Assembly: GCF_037992945.1 (NCBI RefSeq)
Contig: NZ_CP150304.1
Location: 3,103,501 to 3,167,500 of the forward strand
DNA: 64,000 nt
DNA from: Peribacillus sp. FSL E2-0218
Lineage (GTDB): Bacteria > Bacillota > Bacilli > Bacillales > DSM-1321
Direction: 5' to 3'
Each line of letters starts with the position of its first letter. Position 1 is the first letter of the stretch. The position numbers were made by a program, and so were the translations under genes. Positions 50,575 to 59,964 of the stretch are shown in pieces. The notes beneath the pieces were generated by a model. It was given only the letters and a program-made list of their open reading frames with translations, did no database searches and was not told where the DNA came from.

Positions 50575-51789
50575 TCAATTCATTTGGTTAGGTGCCCTCG
50601 GCACTGTTATCTCGCCTGTTAAATCCAGATGCCCCACTTTTTCGATCGAAGCATTTTCGAACTTCACTGTTTCATAGCCAAAATCCTTTGCAATGAAAAG
50701 GATTGCTTCTATGGCTTGAAGATTCCGCTCACTATTTTCCATAATCATATTTTCTGCTAAATGAATGGTCACATGACTTCCTTTAGACTTAATCCGTTCC
50801 CATTCCAGGTCTTTTGGGATGGCAGGTGATATTCCTTTTAATTCGGACTGCCTTTTTCCCGCTTGCAGCGCTGCGGCAAACTCCTGATAGTGGACAGAGC
50901 TTGGGACGAGCAGCTTTGGAGAGGATTGATTTTTTTGGTAAAGGTGGTAAGTTCGGCGTTTATGTTCGGGTATATCAAGCTTCTTTAAGAAACCTGCATG
51001 CAAAAACCTCGCCCCTTGCTTACCATCTGTAGCAAAAGTCATCTTCGTTATATTATTATAGGAAAGGGTCTCTTCCATGGAAGAGAGAAAAAGTTCATCC
51101 TCATCCAATAGTGGACTACCTTCTCGAAAATCAAGGTGAGCAGTCTTCCTATCGCTGCCTTCACTAATCGTTACATCAAGCGGAAAATAGTCAGATAAAC
51201 CATATCGCTCTTCATCGACCTTGGACATTTGCTTGACCATCCGGTTCAGTGTATCCGATTCGTCAAAGGATCTAAGCTTGAAGGAAACAGGGACGATGAC
51301 ATTCATTTGATCATCAGGAATGCCCAGCGTAATGACCGAGACATTTTTCAGGTCATTCTCGTAAATCGCATGTGCAAACGTTTTTTCCTGACTTTCATTA
51401 AAAGGTTCGATATCCAATTCCTCGTCTTTAGCTTCCATTTCGGCATGGTTGCCCGAAAGCGTTTGGTTTTCCTGGATATCTCCCGAGCTGCTTTCTTTCG
51501 ATTTAGCTCCATAATCTGCTGATTCCTTACTTTCAGTAACGGATAACTTCCGGCTGCCGTCACTTTTTTCCGGACCCACTCCCCCATCTTTTCCAGTCAT
51601 CAATGCTGACGCCACAACAATCATCAGGAATAGGGAGGCAACGCCAGCCAATAGATGTAATGAGCGTTTCTTTTTCTTTTTATCATATATTCCCGCCATT
51701 ACTTCTGCCTTGGTTCTGTCATCCTTCATTTTTGGAAGCTCGCGTAGCATGTCTTCAATTTCTTTTTCGTTCCAACGGGATTTTCTCAA
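50575..51789 (-). CDS. rsiX: Anti-sigma-X factor RsiX
   Basis: Membrane anti-sigma factor that holds SigX inactive. The 404-residue protein has a cytoplasmic N-terminal helical part (WNEKEIEDMLRELPKMKDDR), one transmembrane helix (about residues 42-63), a low-complexity Ser/Glu linker and a large extracellular domain. It overlaps the end of sigX by 35 bases, so the two are translationally coupled. The extracellular part is somewhat longer than in B. subtilis RsiX. Identity rests mainly on this arrangement with sigX. Confidence 0.87.
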   Translation of the reverse strand: MRKSRWNEKEIEDMLRELPKMKDDRTKAEVMAGIYDKKKKKRSLHLLAGVASLFLMIVVASALMTGKDGGVGPEKSDGSRKLSVTESKESADYGAKSKESSSGDIQENQTLSGNHAEMEAKDEELDIEPFNESQEKTFAHAIYENDLKNVSVITLGIPDDQMNVIVPVSFKLRSFDESDTLNRMVKQMSKVDEERYGLSDYFPLDVTISEGSDRKTAHLDFREGSPLLDEDELFLSSMEETLSYNNITKMTFATDGKQGARFLHAGFLKKLDIPEHKRRTYHLYQKNQSSPKLLVPSSVHYQEFAAALQAGKRQSELKGISPAIPKDLEWERIKSKGSHVTIHLAENMIMENSERNLQAIEAILFIAKDFGYETVKFENASIEKVGHLDLTGEITVPRAPNQMN

Positions 51790-52315
51790 TGCCGCGCGCC
51801 TCCTTCCCTGATAAATCTTCCATCAGCTTTTTGATTACCTTGATGGCACGGTGCTGGGTCGTTTTTACCTTACTTTCACTCCAGTTCAATATCTCAGCGG
51901 TTTCCGTTATCGACATCCCCTGTATATAGCGAAGAATGATGACGGACCTTTGATTTGTGGTGCATCGGTTCAAGCATTGATAAAGGGCTTGGATATCATC
52001 ATTCAAGATTGCCACTTCTTCAGGAATCGGCTGGGTATCCTCAATCGATTGCCGATCCCAATCAAAGTTGGCAAAAATTTTATCCTTCCATCCTTTTTGC
52101 TTACGGAAATGATCAATCGTCACATTTCTTGCGATGGAATACATCCAGGTTTTTTCACTGCTTTTACCTTCGAATCGTTCATAGGCCTTCATGATGCGGA
52201 TATAGACCTCTTGTACAAGATCCTCGGCCGTTTCTCGATTTTTAGTCATATAATAAATGAATTGATAGATTTCATGATGATATTTTTCATAAAGATCGTG
52301 GAAAACGGAATTCAT
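51755..52315 (-). CDS. sigX: ECF sigma factor SigX
   Basis: Extracytoplasmic-function sigma factor of 186 residues that directs cell-envelope modification genes in Bacillus. Region 2 is seen in FIYYMTKNRETAEDLVQEVY and region 4 in QRSVIILRYIQGMSITETAE. The start is placed at MNSVFHDLYEKYH, behind GTGGGGAAA; a longer frame with ATG at 52384 would run through the sigX promoter itself and is rejected. An autoregulatory-type promoter lies at 52344-52370. Confidence 0.93.
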   Translation of the reverse strand: MNSVFHDLYEKYHHEIYQFIYYMTKNRETAEDLVQEVYIRIMKAYERFEGKSSEKTWMYSIARNVTIDHFRKQKGWKDKIFANFDWDRQSIEDTQPIPEEVAILNDDIQALYQCLNRCTTNQRSVIILRYIQGMSITETAEILNWSESKVKTTQHRAIKVIKKLMEDLSGKEARGIEKIPLERKRN

Positions 52316-52343
52316 CATTTCCCCACATCCGTTCATAAATATA

Positions 52344-52370
52344 GTCGTCAAACTTGAATGAAAAGTTACA
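52344..52370 (-). promoter_or_regulatory. SigX-type autoregulatory promoter
   Basis: Minus strand TGTAAC, 17 bases, CGAC, which is the consensus for ECF SigX promoters (TGTAAC-N17-CGAC). It lies 29 bases before the sigX start, as expected for autoregulation. Confidence 0.85.
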
Positions 52371-52445
52371 TAAACCCGCTTCATTCTTATTATAACTTTG
52401 AACCAATTTCCACATATCCGGCATTTTTTCTTGGATCACGCCTGA

Positions 52446-52494
52446 GAAAAAAAACAAAGGCAGGTTGGAATTTCGTCCACATGCCTTTGTTTTT
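52446..52494 (-). terminator. Terminator of resDE
   Basis: Minus-strand AACAAAGGCA and TGCCTTTGTT pair perfectly around a 19-base loop and are followed by TTTTTTCTC. Confidence 0.85.
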
Positions 52495-52539
52495 CACCGT
52501 TTCTCATGAAACAAGATTTTCTGGCAAACTCTCCGTTAA

Positions 52540-54324
52540 TCATTCAGTATTTTCCATGATTCGAGGCAGGATAAAACTGAATGTTGTCCCTTTATCCGGT
52601 AAACTGTTCACCGAAATGTAGCCATCATGGGCATTGATGATATTTTTTGCGATTGCCAATCCCAATCCCGTGCCTGACCGGCCGCGGGTCCTTGCTTTAT
52701 CCGCTTTGTAAAATCTTTCGAATACAAAAGGCAAATCCTCTTCTGGAATACCCGATCCGGAATCCCTAACATCTATGACCAGCCCTCTTCGATCACTGGT
52801 CCTTTGAATGACATCAATATTACCTCCTGAAGGAGTATGGCGGATCGCATTATCAATCAAGTTCGTCAAGACTTGTTCAATACGATCCGGATCGAAGTGC
52901 CATTCAATATCACTGTCTTGGAGGTTCGTGGATATGGAGATTCCCTTTTCCTTGGCCAGCACGGAAAACTTGCTGGTAATCCTTTTCAAGTAAGAAGAAA
53001 TGGGAACACGCTCGTAGCTAAGATTCATTTTTCCCGATTCCAATTTAGCCAGGTCGAGTAAATCATTGACTAAACGTCCCATCCTCAAGGACTCATCATA
53101 AATGATGCGGGCCATTTCCATCTTTTCCTCTTCGCTGCTGGCTATGTCATCAACGATCGCTTCACTATATCCTTGCAACATGGAAATCGGCGTTCTCAGC
53201 TCATGGGAAACATTTGCAATGAAATCGGTTCTCAGTTTATCCATCCGCCTTTCATCACTCATATCGCGGATGATGGCCACAGCACCCCTGATATTGTCGG
53301 GATTGGTATATAGGGGACTGACAATCAAGCCCCAGTCACGGCCCTGCAACGTAATTTCCCCGACCTGCTCCTTATCCAGAGACTCGGATTCATCAAACAA
53401 GTTCATCAGCACCAACGGGACATTCACATTATCTTCCCGATTATAGCCCTTCTCGAAGTACCAGGATTGCAGGAACCTTTCGGCTGGCGGATTGGTCTCA
53501 AGGATCGTACCATCTTTATTGAAGGTGATGACCCCATCTGCCATACTGCTTAGAATGCTTGAAAGGTGCTCCTTTTCCTGGCTGAGCGCATTCATATTGA
53601 ATTTCAGCTGCTTTCTCATCTGATTGAACGCTATCGCCAGCTCGCCGATTTCATCTTGTGTCAGGATCGGAACCTTTGTATCAAATTTCCCTCGTGCGAT
53701 GGCCAGTGCAGCTTCCCTCATCTTCACCAATGGAGCATTTATTCTGGTAGATAAAAAGAAGGCAAAAAACGTCGTCAAAATAATGGCGATCCCGGCGGCC
53801 AATAAAATGAACTGTGTCGTCGATTTAGTCGTTTCTTCCATGGACTCCAACGATTGAAATAGGAATACTTCGTCCTGTTCGCCATTCAACTCCAGCGGCA
53901 CGCCTACAACGATTGCAGATAATTCCTGATCCTTATCGTCGGAGAGCGCCATTTCCTTTTTCACGGTCTTCCTTTCCGTAAAAACTTTAAGCAATTCGGA
54001 GTCCGCCTTGATGGATTGCGGCGTTATTTCAACCTCGTTGTCACCAATGGATGAGAACACCATTTTATCATCGTTCAAAATGATCATTTTCGTTTCATTG
54101 CCTATCAGCTCCGAAGCTATTTGCAAAACATCCGCATGAGACCCTTGATGGTCATTTGTCACCTTGATGATTTGTTCAGCCGTCTTCGTCAAGTCGTTTT
54201 CGATATTTTCAATTTGGAAATTCTCAAAGAATTCGACGAGCAGGACGGTCAAAACGATCAATACAAAGGACACAAGCAATAGGATCGTCGCCCACAGCTT
54301 CCCTACAACACTGCCCCATAGCAT
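52540..54324 (-). CDS. resE: Redox sensor histidine kinase ResE
   Basis: Membrane kinase that phosphorylates ResD under oxygen limitation or nitric oxide. The 594-residue protein has a transmembrane helix at about 8-30, an extracytoplasmic domain to about 170, a second helix at 172-192, HAMP (193-245), PAS (255-355), HisKA with phospho-histidine H374 in NVSHELRTP, and HATPase with IRHTPSGG, DSGSGIP and GTGLGLAIAK. It overlaps resD by one base. ResDE partners resABC in respiration and cytochrome c maturation. Confidence 0.96.
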   Translation of the reverse strand: MLWGSVVGKLWATILLLVSFVLIVLTVLLVEFFENFQIENIENDLTKTAEQIIKVTNDHQGSHADVLQIASELIGNETKMIILNDDKMVFSSIGDNEVEITPQSIKADSELLKVFTERKTVKKEMALSDDKDQELSAIVVGVPLELNGEQDEVFLFQSLESMEETTKSTTQFILLAAGIAIILTTFFAFFLSTRINAPLVKMREAALAIARGKFDTKVPILTQDEIGELAIAFNQMRKQLKFNMNALSQEKEHLSSILSSMADGVITFNKDGTILETNPPAERFLQSWYFEKGYNREDNVNVPLVLMNLFDESESLDKEQVGEITLQGRDWGLIVSPLYTNPDNIRGAVAIIRDMSDERRMDKLRTDFIANVSHELRTPISMLQGYSEAIVDDIASSEEEKMEMARIIYDESLRMGRLVNDLLDLAKLESGKMNLSYERVPISSYLKRITSKFSVLAKEKGISISTNLQDSDIEWHFDPDRIEQVLTNLIDNAIRHTPSGGNIDVIQRTSDRRGLVIDVRDSGSGIPEEDLPFVFERFYKADKARTRGRSGTGLGLAIAKNIINAHDGYISVNSLPDKGTTFSFILPRIMENTE

Positions 54325-55040
54325 CAGTCATTAATGACTTCGAACTTGTAACCGACACCCCAAACCGTAACAATCATCTTGGCTGCATTTTCCGATATTC
54401 GGTTTAGTTTTTCACGTAAGCGTTTTACGTGTGTGTCGACAGTTCGAAGATCTCCAAAGAATTCATAGTGCCACACTTCTTTTAACAACTGCTCCCGATC
54501 GAAAACTTTATCAGGGGATTTGGCCAGGAAATATAATAATTCATATTCCTTAGGAGTTAAAGAAACCTCTTTGTCATCGGCAAGCACCCTATGGGCATCA
54601 TTATCTATGGTTAAATGGGAAAAAACGATCACATCTTTTGCCGTCGTTTCCGTCTGAACGTAACTCGTGCTTGAAGAACGGCGCAATAAAGCTTTGACCC
54701 TTAACACGACTTCACGGGGACTGAACGGTTTCACGATATAATCATCGGTCCCCACTTCAAACCCTTGTACCCGGTTCACTTCTTCCCCTTTAGCAGTCAG
54801 CATGATGATCGGCGTCGTCTTCTTTTCCCTCAGCTCTCGGCAAACTTCGATTCCATCCTTACCGGGCATCATAATATCCAATAAAATCAAATCATAGTCA
54901 TTTTCGAGGGCTTTCGTTAATGCTACATCACCATTTTCCGCTTCATCGATTATGTATTCCTCTCTTTCCAAATACATCTTTAATAATCGGCGAATTCTTT
55001 CCTCATCATCCACCACGAGAATTTTAATCGCATTATACAT
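54324..55040 (-). CDS. resD: Redox response regulator ResD
   Basis: OmpR/PhoB-type response regulator of 238 residues that controls respiration and anaerobic genes. The receiver has acidic pair DD (11-12), phosphoacceptor D55 in LILLDIMMPGKDG, T/S and K105-type switch residues in DDYIVKPFSPRE. The winged-helix effector is near 135-235 (VSLTPKEYELLYFL, RTVDTHVKRLREKL). It is followed directly by resE. Confidence 0.96.
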   Translation of the reverse strand: MYNAIKILVVDDEERIRRLLKMYLEREEYIIDEAENGDVALTKALENDYDLILLDIMMPGKDGIEVCRELREKKTTPIIMLTAKGEEVNRVQGFEVGTDDYIVKPFSPREVVLRVKALLRRSSSTSYVQTETTAKDVIVFSHLTIDNDAHRVLADDKEVSLTPKEYELLYFLAKSPDKVFDREQLLKEVWHYEFFGDLRTVDTHVKRLREKLNRISENAAKMIVTVWGVGYKFEVIND

Positions 55041-55333
55041 TATGTAATCAGCCTCCTATCCTATATTCTACAAAATGAATACTTCGATGACTAATATTAT
55101 TTCCATCCAAAGTATGATAAAACGGCGATTCCGCTTCACTACCACGGACATTTCACCATTTTGTCACATTAATCGGCTGTATGCATGGTTCGAGAAATGG
55201 TCATGCACTTCACCGCGTGATCCTTTTTTATTGGGCGCTATAGAAAAAGGGATCATTCTCTAGAAAATTCGATCATCCATCTTCTCGAATTTCTATCAAA
55301 AGACCCCCTTCAGCTACATATTACAATACAGAA
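55041..55333. other. Intergenic region resC-resD
   Basis: 293 bases containing a long TGATCC...GGATCA inverted repeat with A/T arms at about 55218-55255 and the resD ribosome site (AGGAGGC). CATACT-like -10 sequences lie near 55106-55111 on the minus strand, but no clear promoter was found. No gene is seen. In B. subtilis resD is read both from here and by read-through from resABC. Confidence 0.4.
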
Positions 55334-56512
55334 TCATGCGTATGAATGCAAACCGGCAATTACCAGATTAACGAATATCAAATTGAATATCATGATGGCG
55401 AAACCAATGACGGCAAGCCAAGCTGATTTTTCCCCTTGCCATCCTTTTGACATGCGCAGATGCAAGAATGCTGCATAAAACAACCAGGTTATAAGCGCCC
55501 AGACCTCTTTTGGATCCCAACCCCAGAACCTTGTCCATGCCACTTGTGCCCAAATCATGGCAAAAACGAGGGCACCGAGTGTAAAGATTGGAAAACCGAT
55601 AAGGACCGAACGGTAACTGATCTCGTCCAACAGGCTCAAATTCACATTTTTAACGATTGGCTTTATCAAGGCCGCTACCCTTCTGCGAGTTATCAATCTT
55701 ATCAGACCGTAAAGAACGATCCCGGCTCCTGTAGACCAAATGACTGTATTCAGTTTTTTGGCATTGATGATCGCAGGCATGCTTACAAGCGGCTCAAGCC
55801 GATCCTGCTCGATCAGTTTCCCTTCATGGGGCCCCACTAACGCAGGCAGGTTGAATTCCTGCTTGTCCGCTGCACCCTTTTTATCGATCCAATCGAAATT
55901 CGCTTTGTAATCCGTTGCTGCAAAGGTAGAAGTGATGATGACAAAACCGATGGTGCTGACTAACGTGAACATGATGACCTCAAGCCAGAACGTTCTTTTA
56001 CTGGCATGTGTTTGATCGACGAATTTAACTAAATAGATGATGGCTGCCACGAAGCTGATCGCAAGTATCGACTGTCCCGCTGCTGCAGTCGTAACATGAA
56101 TATGAAGCCAATCACTCTGCAATGCAGGGATGAGCGGTGATATTTCGGTCGGGAACATACTGGCATAGGCAATGATCAATAACGCAATCGGTAAAGCGAA
56201 TAACCCAAGTGCGGGTGTTTTATAAAGGAAGTAAATTAATATGAATGCACCGACCAGCATCATTCCGAAAAAGGTCGTGAATTCGAACAGATTACTTACA
56301 GGGGCATGGCCCGCAGCAATCCATCGAGTGATGAAATAGCCAATTTGCGCAGCGAAACCAAGAATGGTGACGGAAATGGCAAGCATAGCCCATTTATTTT
56401 GTTTCTTTTCCTCCGCTCCCCGTTTATCCTTTATCGCCCCCCCAAACAAGAAAGTGGCGAGTAAGTATAGTATGAAAGCTGCATATAAAAAGTTACTGCT
56501 CATTTCAGCCAT
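55334..56512 (-). CDS. resC: Cytochrome c biogenesis protein ResC (CcsA)
   Basis: Polytopic heme-handling protein of the System II cytochrome c synthase, working with ResB to attach heme on the outer face of the membrane. The 392-residue protein has about eight to ten transmembrane helices, the tryptophan-rich WWD-like motif RFWGWDPKEVWALITW near residue 325, and conserved histidines near IHVTTAAAGQ and FLHLRMSKGW. It overlaps resB by eight bases. Confidence 0.95.
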   Translation of the reverse strand: MAEMSSNFLYAAFILYLLATFLFGGAIKDKRGAEEKKQNKWAMLAISVTILGFAAQIGYFITRWIAAGHAPVSNLFEFTTFFGMMLVGAFILIYFLYKTPALGLFALPIALLIIAYASMFPTEISPLIPALQSDWLHIHVTTAAAGQSILAISFVAAIIYLVKFVDQTHASKRTFWLEVIMFTLVSTIGFVIITSTFAATDYKANFDWIDKKGAADKQEFNLPALVGPHEGKLIEQDRLEPLVSMPAIINAKKLNTVIWSTGAGIVLYGLIRLITRRRVAALIKPIVKNVNLSLLDEISYRSVLIGFPIFTLGALVFAMIWAQVAWTRFWGWDPKEVWALITWLFYAAFLHLRMSKGWQGEKSAWLAVIGFAIMIFNLIFVNLVIAGLHSYA

Positions 56513-58154
56513 TTAAAACTTCCCCCTTAGTAGAAGATTTCTCCTCTTCAAGTTGATCTGTTGGTTCAGAAAGAGATGTCGATTCTATCGCTTTTTTGAT
56601 ATCTCTTTTAATGCCGTGCCAGTTTTTGTTCGTATGGCCGGCCATTACTATCTCATCCTGCTTCCTTTTGATCCAGATACGGCGGTGATTCCAATACGAG
56701 CCTTGGACCACACCCACCATGAAGATGATTCCCCCAGTGAAAAGAATCCAGAGCGTTAAATCCTTCCGAACGGTCAAGGCCGTGACATCTTGTGTTTCCA
56801 CACCGTTGAAAGCCATTTTGTACGTGTTTTCACCTAATGGCTCGGCAGTCTCTTTAATCGCCACGAAACTGACTTCCCCCTCAGGCTTATCCGGTGTATG
56901 CATTTTAAAGATAAATGCTGGATTATTCGGAATCTTCGATATCGTCCTCGGTTCGCCTTTTTCATCAAACTCGAAATCAGGGAAGTAACTGATCAGATCT
57001 ACGGAATAGCCCTCATTCAACTCGTATTTCTTTTGCGGATCATTCAAATCGATCTTCACACTGCCAAATTTCTCTTCCGTTTTTTTGTTGATCAAATTAA
57101 AAGACATCGTACTGAGCTCATCCAGCTTATAATCTACTTGATAGAGGGAGTAATGATCATGTTTCAGAGGTTCATTGACTTTGATTTTATACTCTTTAAT
57201 CTTTTCAAGGCCGACTTTCTCCCCTGGTAAAGCATCCCCCTTGCGTCCATAGAGCGTAACATCGGATTGATAGGTTTTGGCTATCGTACCGGTCTTATCG
57301 ATGGCGGCGCTGTATTGCTCGTCCTCTTTGTTGCCTTTATCATAAACCTCTAAGGTGAATTCGTTATTCTGGAGATAGTATTCGCCATTCGTGCCAGGAA
57401 TCTCTTTTCTCTCTCCTTCCCTGAGCCAAACGACTTTATCGATATACATGCCCGGGACGGAACGCAGTAAGGCACCCATTAAAAAAATGATAAGTCCGAT
57501 ATGATTAACATAGGGTCCCCACCGTGAAAACCTGTTCTTTTCGGCAAGTATATGGCCGTTCTCCTCACGAATATGATAACGCTGCCTTTTCAGTTCAGCC
57601 TTTACTTTATCCAGATCGATATCCTGATCATCAAGCTTTGTTACCCCATATATCCTCTGCCGCTTCATGAACCCGTCATGCCGGGTGACCCCTTGTTTTT
57701 TTAATGAACGATATAAAGGAAAGAAACGATCGATACTGGCAACCAGCAGTGATATGCCCAGCATGCCGATTATGAGCAAATACCACCATGAACTATACAA
57801 ATTATGAAATCCAAGCTCATAATACAACTTTCCGAACCAGCCGTATTCCAGTTCATAATGCTCTGCCGGCGTAGCCGTAGAAGGAATATACATTTCCTGC
57901 GGTAAAATCGTACCGATGGCTGAAGCGATCAAGGCAATGACGATGAGCGACACCCCCACCTTGACGGATGAAAAAAAGTTCCATATTTTATCAATGATCG
58001 TTTTCTTGTAGGTTTGCGAACGCCTCGCACTTCCTTCATAGCGCATATCGATAAGCTTATTTTCTTTTTCACTGCTAAGCACCATGCCGCACTTTCCACA
58101 AATCTCCGTGCCAAACGGATTTACATGACCACAATCGCATTTTACTTCTTTCAT
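56505..58154 (-). CDS. resB: Cytochrome c biogenesis protein ResB (Ccs1)
   Basis: Membrane partner of ResC in heme delivery to apocytochrome c. The 549-residue protein starts with a small zinc-ribbon (CDCGHVNPFGTEICGKCG, residues 6-23). Transmembrane helices follow near 67-85, 122-142, 215-235 and 470-490, with a large extracytoplasmic domain (about 240-465). The zinc-ribbon is typical of Bacillus ResB. It follows resA by 18 bases and overlaps resC. Confidence 0.95.
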   Translation of the reverse strand: MKEVKCDCGHVNPFGTEICGKCGMVLSSEKENKLIDMRYEGSARRSQTYKKTIIDKIWNFFSSVKVGVSLIVIALIASAIGTILPQEMYIPSTATPAEHYELEYGWFGKLYYELGFHNLYSSWWYLLIIGMLGISLLVASIDRFFPLYRSLKKQGVTRHDGFMKRQRIYGVTKLDDQDIDLDKVKAELKRQRYHIREENGHILAEKNRFSRWGPYVNHIGLIIFLMGALLRSVPGMYIDKVVWLREGERKEIPGTNGEYYLQNNEFTLEVYDKGNKEDEQYSAAIDKTGTIAKTYQSDVTLYGRKGDALPGEKVGLEKIKEYKIKVNEPLKHDHYSLYQVDYKLDELSTMSFNLINKKTEEKFGSVKIDLNDPQKKYELNEGYSVDLISYFPDFEFDEKGEPRTISKIPNNPAFIFKMHTPDKPEGEVSFVAIKETAEPLGENTYKMAFNGVETQDVTALTVRKDLTLWILFTGGIIFMVGVVQGSYWNHRRIWIKRKQDEIVMAGHTNKNWHGIKRDIKKAIESTSLSEPTDQLEEEKSSTKGEVLNG

Positions 58155-58172
58155 GTCAAAAACTCCCCAGTA

Positions 58173-58703
58173 TTATGGTTTGATTCTCTCCATATGCTTT
58201 TGGATGCTCTCTTCTGTCAAAGCTCCGGTAATGATATCTATCACTTGTCCCTCTTTATCAATCAAAAAAGTAACGGGTAATATATCCACGCGATAAGCAT
58301 TTTCCACTTCCCTGCCTTGATCGATCATGACTGGAAAGGTAAGATCATGCTTTGTGATGAAATTATCGACAGCATAATCGGATTCCCCGACGTTGACCGC
58401 CAATACCTCCACACCCTGGTCTTTATAGTTTTGATATTGATGCTCCATATACGGCATTTCATATTCACACGGCTTACAATATGTACCCCAAAAATTCAGG
58501 AAAACACCTTTCCCTTTATAATCGGACAGTTTATGTTCTTTGCCTTCCATATCGGTCAAAACGAAATTGGGGGCATCTGATCCTTTTCTAAGACTTTCAT
58601 TCTTATCTTTAGTGAAGTTCGTATAAAGGGCAAACACTAAAGCTGCACCTAACAACAGAAGAATGATGGTTCTGCTTATTAAGCGTCGCTTCTTTTTTTC
58701 CAT
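58173..58703 (-). CDS. resA: Thiol-disulfide oxidoreductase ResA
   Basis: Extracytoplasmic thioredoxin-like protein that reduces the heme-binding cysteines of apocytochrome c. The 176-residue protein has an N-terminal membrane anchor (about residues 9-28) and the active site WGTYCKPCE with C76 and C79, plus the cis-proline region ILPVTFLIDKEGQ. Its ribosome site is AGGAGG. It is the first gene of resABC. Confidence 0.95.
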   Translation of the reverse strand: MEKKKRRLISRTIILLLLGAALVFALYTNFTKDKNESLRKGSDAPNFVLTDMEGKEHKLSDYKGKGVFLNFWGTYCKPCEYEMPYMEHQYQNYKDQGVEVLAVNVGESDYAVDNFITKHDLTFPVMIDQGREVENAYRVDILPVTFLIDKEGQVIDIITGALTEESIQKHMERIKP

Positions 58704-58741
58704 AGAAATCCTCCTAAGGCAACACTAAATTTAACCCTACC

Positions 58742-58747
58742 ATTATA
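58742..58747 (-). promoter_or_regulatory. Extended -10 for resABC
   Basis: Minus strand ATGGTATAAT, perfect TATAAT with TGN extension, about 40 bases upstream of resA. There is no consensus -35, which fits a promoter needing an activator such as ResD. Confidence 0.55.
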
Positions 58748-58827
58748 CCATTTAACACCATGTCATTTTTTTGCATTTCCGAAGGTTTTGTGACATTCAT
58801 TACCGTAGCATGAAAGAAAAGGTATTT

Positions 58828-58889
58828 ACAGGTTGTTTTCCACCACCCCTTCTTCACAGGGAAAAATGGGGTAGTGGTTTCAACCTATT
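58828..58889. terminator. Large two-part hairpin after rluB
   Basis: CCACCACCCC pairs with GGGGTAGTGG, and outside it AGGTTG pairs with CAACCT, giving a stem of about 17 pairs with a small internal loop. It lies 20 bases past the rluB stop. It lacks a good T run on the minus strand, so it may be a terminator with an unusual tail or an RNA stability element. Confidence 0.5.
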
Positions 58890-58908
58890 AATACAAGTAA
58901 AATCTTGC

Positions 58909-59649
58909 TTACATCCTTCTTTGTTTAGGGTCGGTCGATGCCATGGTGCGCATCAATTTGACCTCATGCGGAGTCAACTCCCGGGAATCTCCAGCGGTTA
59001 AGCCGTCCAAGGTCAAAAATCCGTATTGTTCCCGCTTCAATTTAATCACGGGATGGCCGATCGCTTCGAACATGCGGCGCACCTGTCTGTTCCTGCCTTC
59101 ATGTATCGTGATTTCAACGATGGCCGTTTCCTTTTTCTTGTCGGTCGACAATACCCTGGTTTTGGCTGGAGCTGTCTTGCCATCTTCCAGCTTGATGCCT
59201 TTTTCTAGCTTTTTCAAGCTCTCACGAAGAGGCATCCCCTTCACTTTTGCCACATACACTTTATCCACTTCATGCTTGGGATGCATCAATGTGTTTGCAA
59301 ATTCTCCATCATTGGTCAAAACAAGCAAACCTGAAGTGTCGTAATCCAACCGGCCAACCGGATAAATCCTTTCATTGATGTAAGGGAAATAGTCCGTTAC
59401 GACCTTTCTATTCTTATCATCCGAAACGGCCGAGATGACGCCGCGCGGTTTATAGAAGAGGAAATAAACAGGAGCTTCTTTTTCAAGCGGGACTTCATTG
59501 ACCTCGACCTTATCATTGGGACCCACCTTCACACCCAATTCCTTCACTATTTTGCCGTTCACTTTTACCTTACCTTCCAGAATCAACTCTTCTGCTTTAC
59601 GGCGGGAAGCCAGTCCAGCATGTGCTATCACCTTTTGTAATCGTTCCAT
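58909..59649 (-). CDS. rluB: Ribosomal large subunit pseudouridine synthase B
   Basis: Converts a uridine of 23S rRNA (2605 region in E. coli numbering) to pseudouridine. The 246-residue protein has an S4 RNA-binding domain (about 1-60, KVIAHAGLASRRKAEELI) and the RsuA/RluB-type catalytic core with the aspartate in VGRLDYDTSGLLVLTNDG. EGRNRQVRRMFEAIGHPV is near residue 183. It is YpuL in B. subtilis, located next to resA as here. Confidence 0.93.
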   Translation of the reverse strand: MERLQKVIAHAGLASRRKAEELILEGKVKVNGKIVKELGVKVGPNDKVEVNEVPLEKEAPVYFLFYKPRGVISAVSDDKNRKVVTDYFPYINERIYPVGRLDYDTSGLLVLTNDGEFANTLMHPKHEVDKVYVAKVKGMPLRESLKKLEKGIKLEDGKTAPAKTRVLSTDKKKETAIVEITIHEGRNRQVRRMFEAIGHPVIKLKREQYGFLTLDGLTAGDSRELTPHEVKLMRTMASTDPKQRRM

Positions 59650-59702
59650 CTATCTTCACCTCATAGTTTAATCATTGGTTTGTTATTGTCTACAAATACA
59701 CA

Positions 59703-59732
59703 ATCATACAATTATTACATATGGAGTGACAA
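59703..59732 (-). promoter_or_regulatory. Candidate promoter of rluB
   Basis: Minus strand TTGTCA, 18 bases, TATGAT, about 55 bases upstream of the start. Confidence 0.5.
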
Positions 59733-59930
59733 AAACAAAAGGTTTTTCGCGATAATGAACTTTTCTTTTCATATTGCACCAATAATGGGACAGTTAAATG
59801 GGTTGGTTTCCATAATGAGTGTAACATAGCTTTTTTTTCCATACAAAAAAATATTCCTTTTTGAGAGGAGTTTGAACTCATAAAAAAAACCAGGCCCGCA
59901 CTAGGGGGTCATTTAACCGAAAAAAGACAA

Positions 59931-59956
59931 AAAAAAAGAAATGGGACGCCCATTTC
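59931..59956 (-). terminator. Terminator of dacB-spmA-spmB
   Basis: AAATGGG-ACG-CCCATTT hairpin followed by nine T on the minus strand, within ten bases of the spmB stop. Confidence 0.88.
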
Positions 59957-59964
59957 CTTGATCT

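Larger units (their letters stand above)
59650..59964. other. Intergenic region rluB-spmB
   Basis: 315 bases: the rluB promoter on the left, an AT-rich middle with no coding support, and the spmB terminator at the right. A short minus-strand frame at 59690-59881 has no ribosome site and poor composition and is not called. Confidence 0.5.

Noticed and set aside
51851..52357. 168-codon plus-strand frame opposite sigX
   Set aside because: Antisense to a clear ECF sigma factor, with no ribosome site or recognisable motif.
52316..52384. Upstream ATG extending sigX by 23 codons
   Set aside because: The extension would translate through the SigX-type promoter at 52344-52370 and has no ribosome site; the start at 52315 has one.
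59690..59881. 63-codon minus-strand frame between rluB and spmB
   Set aside because: No ribosome site and low-complexity composition, and it overlaps the rluB promoter.
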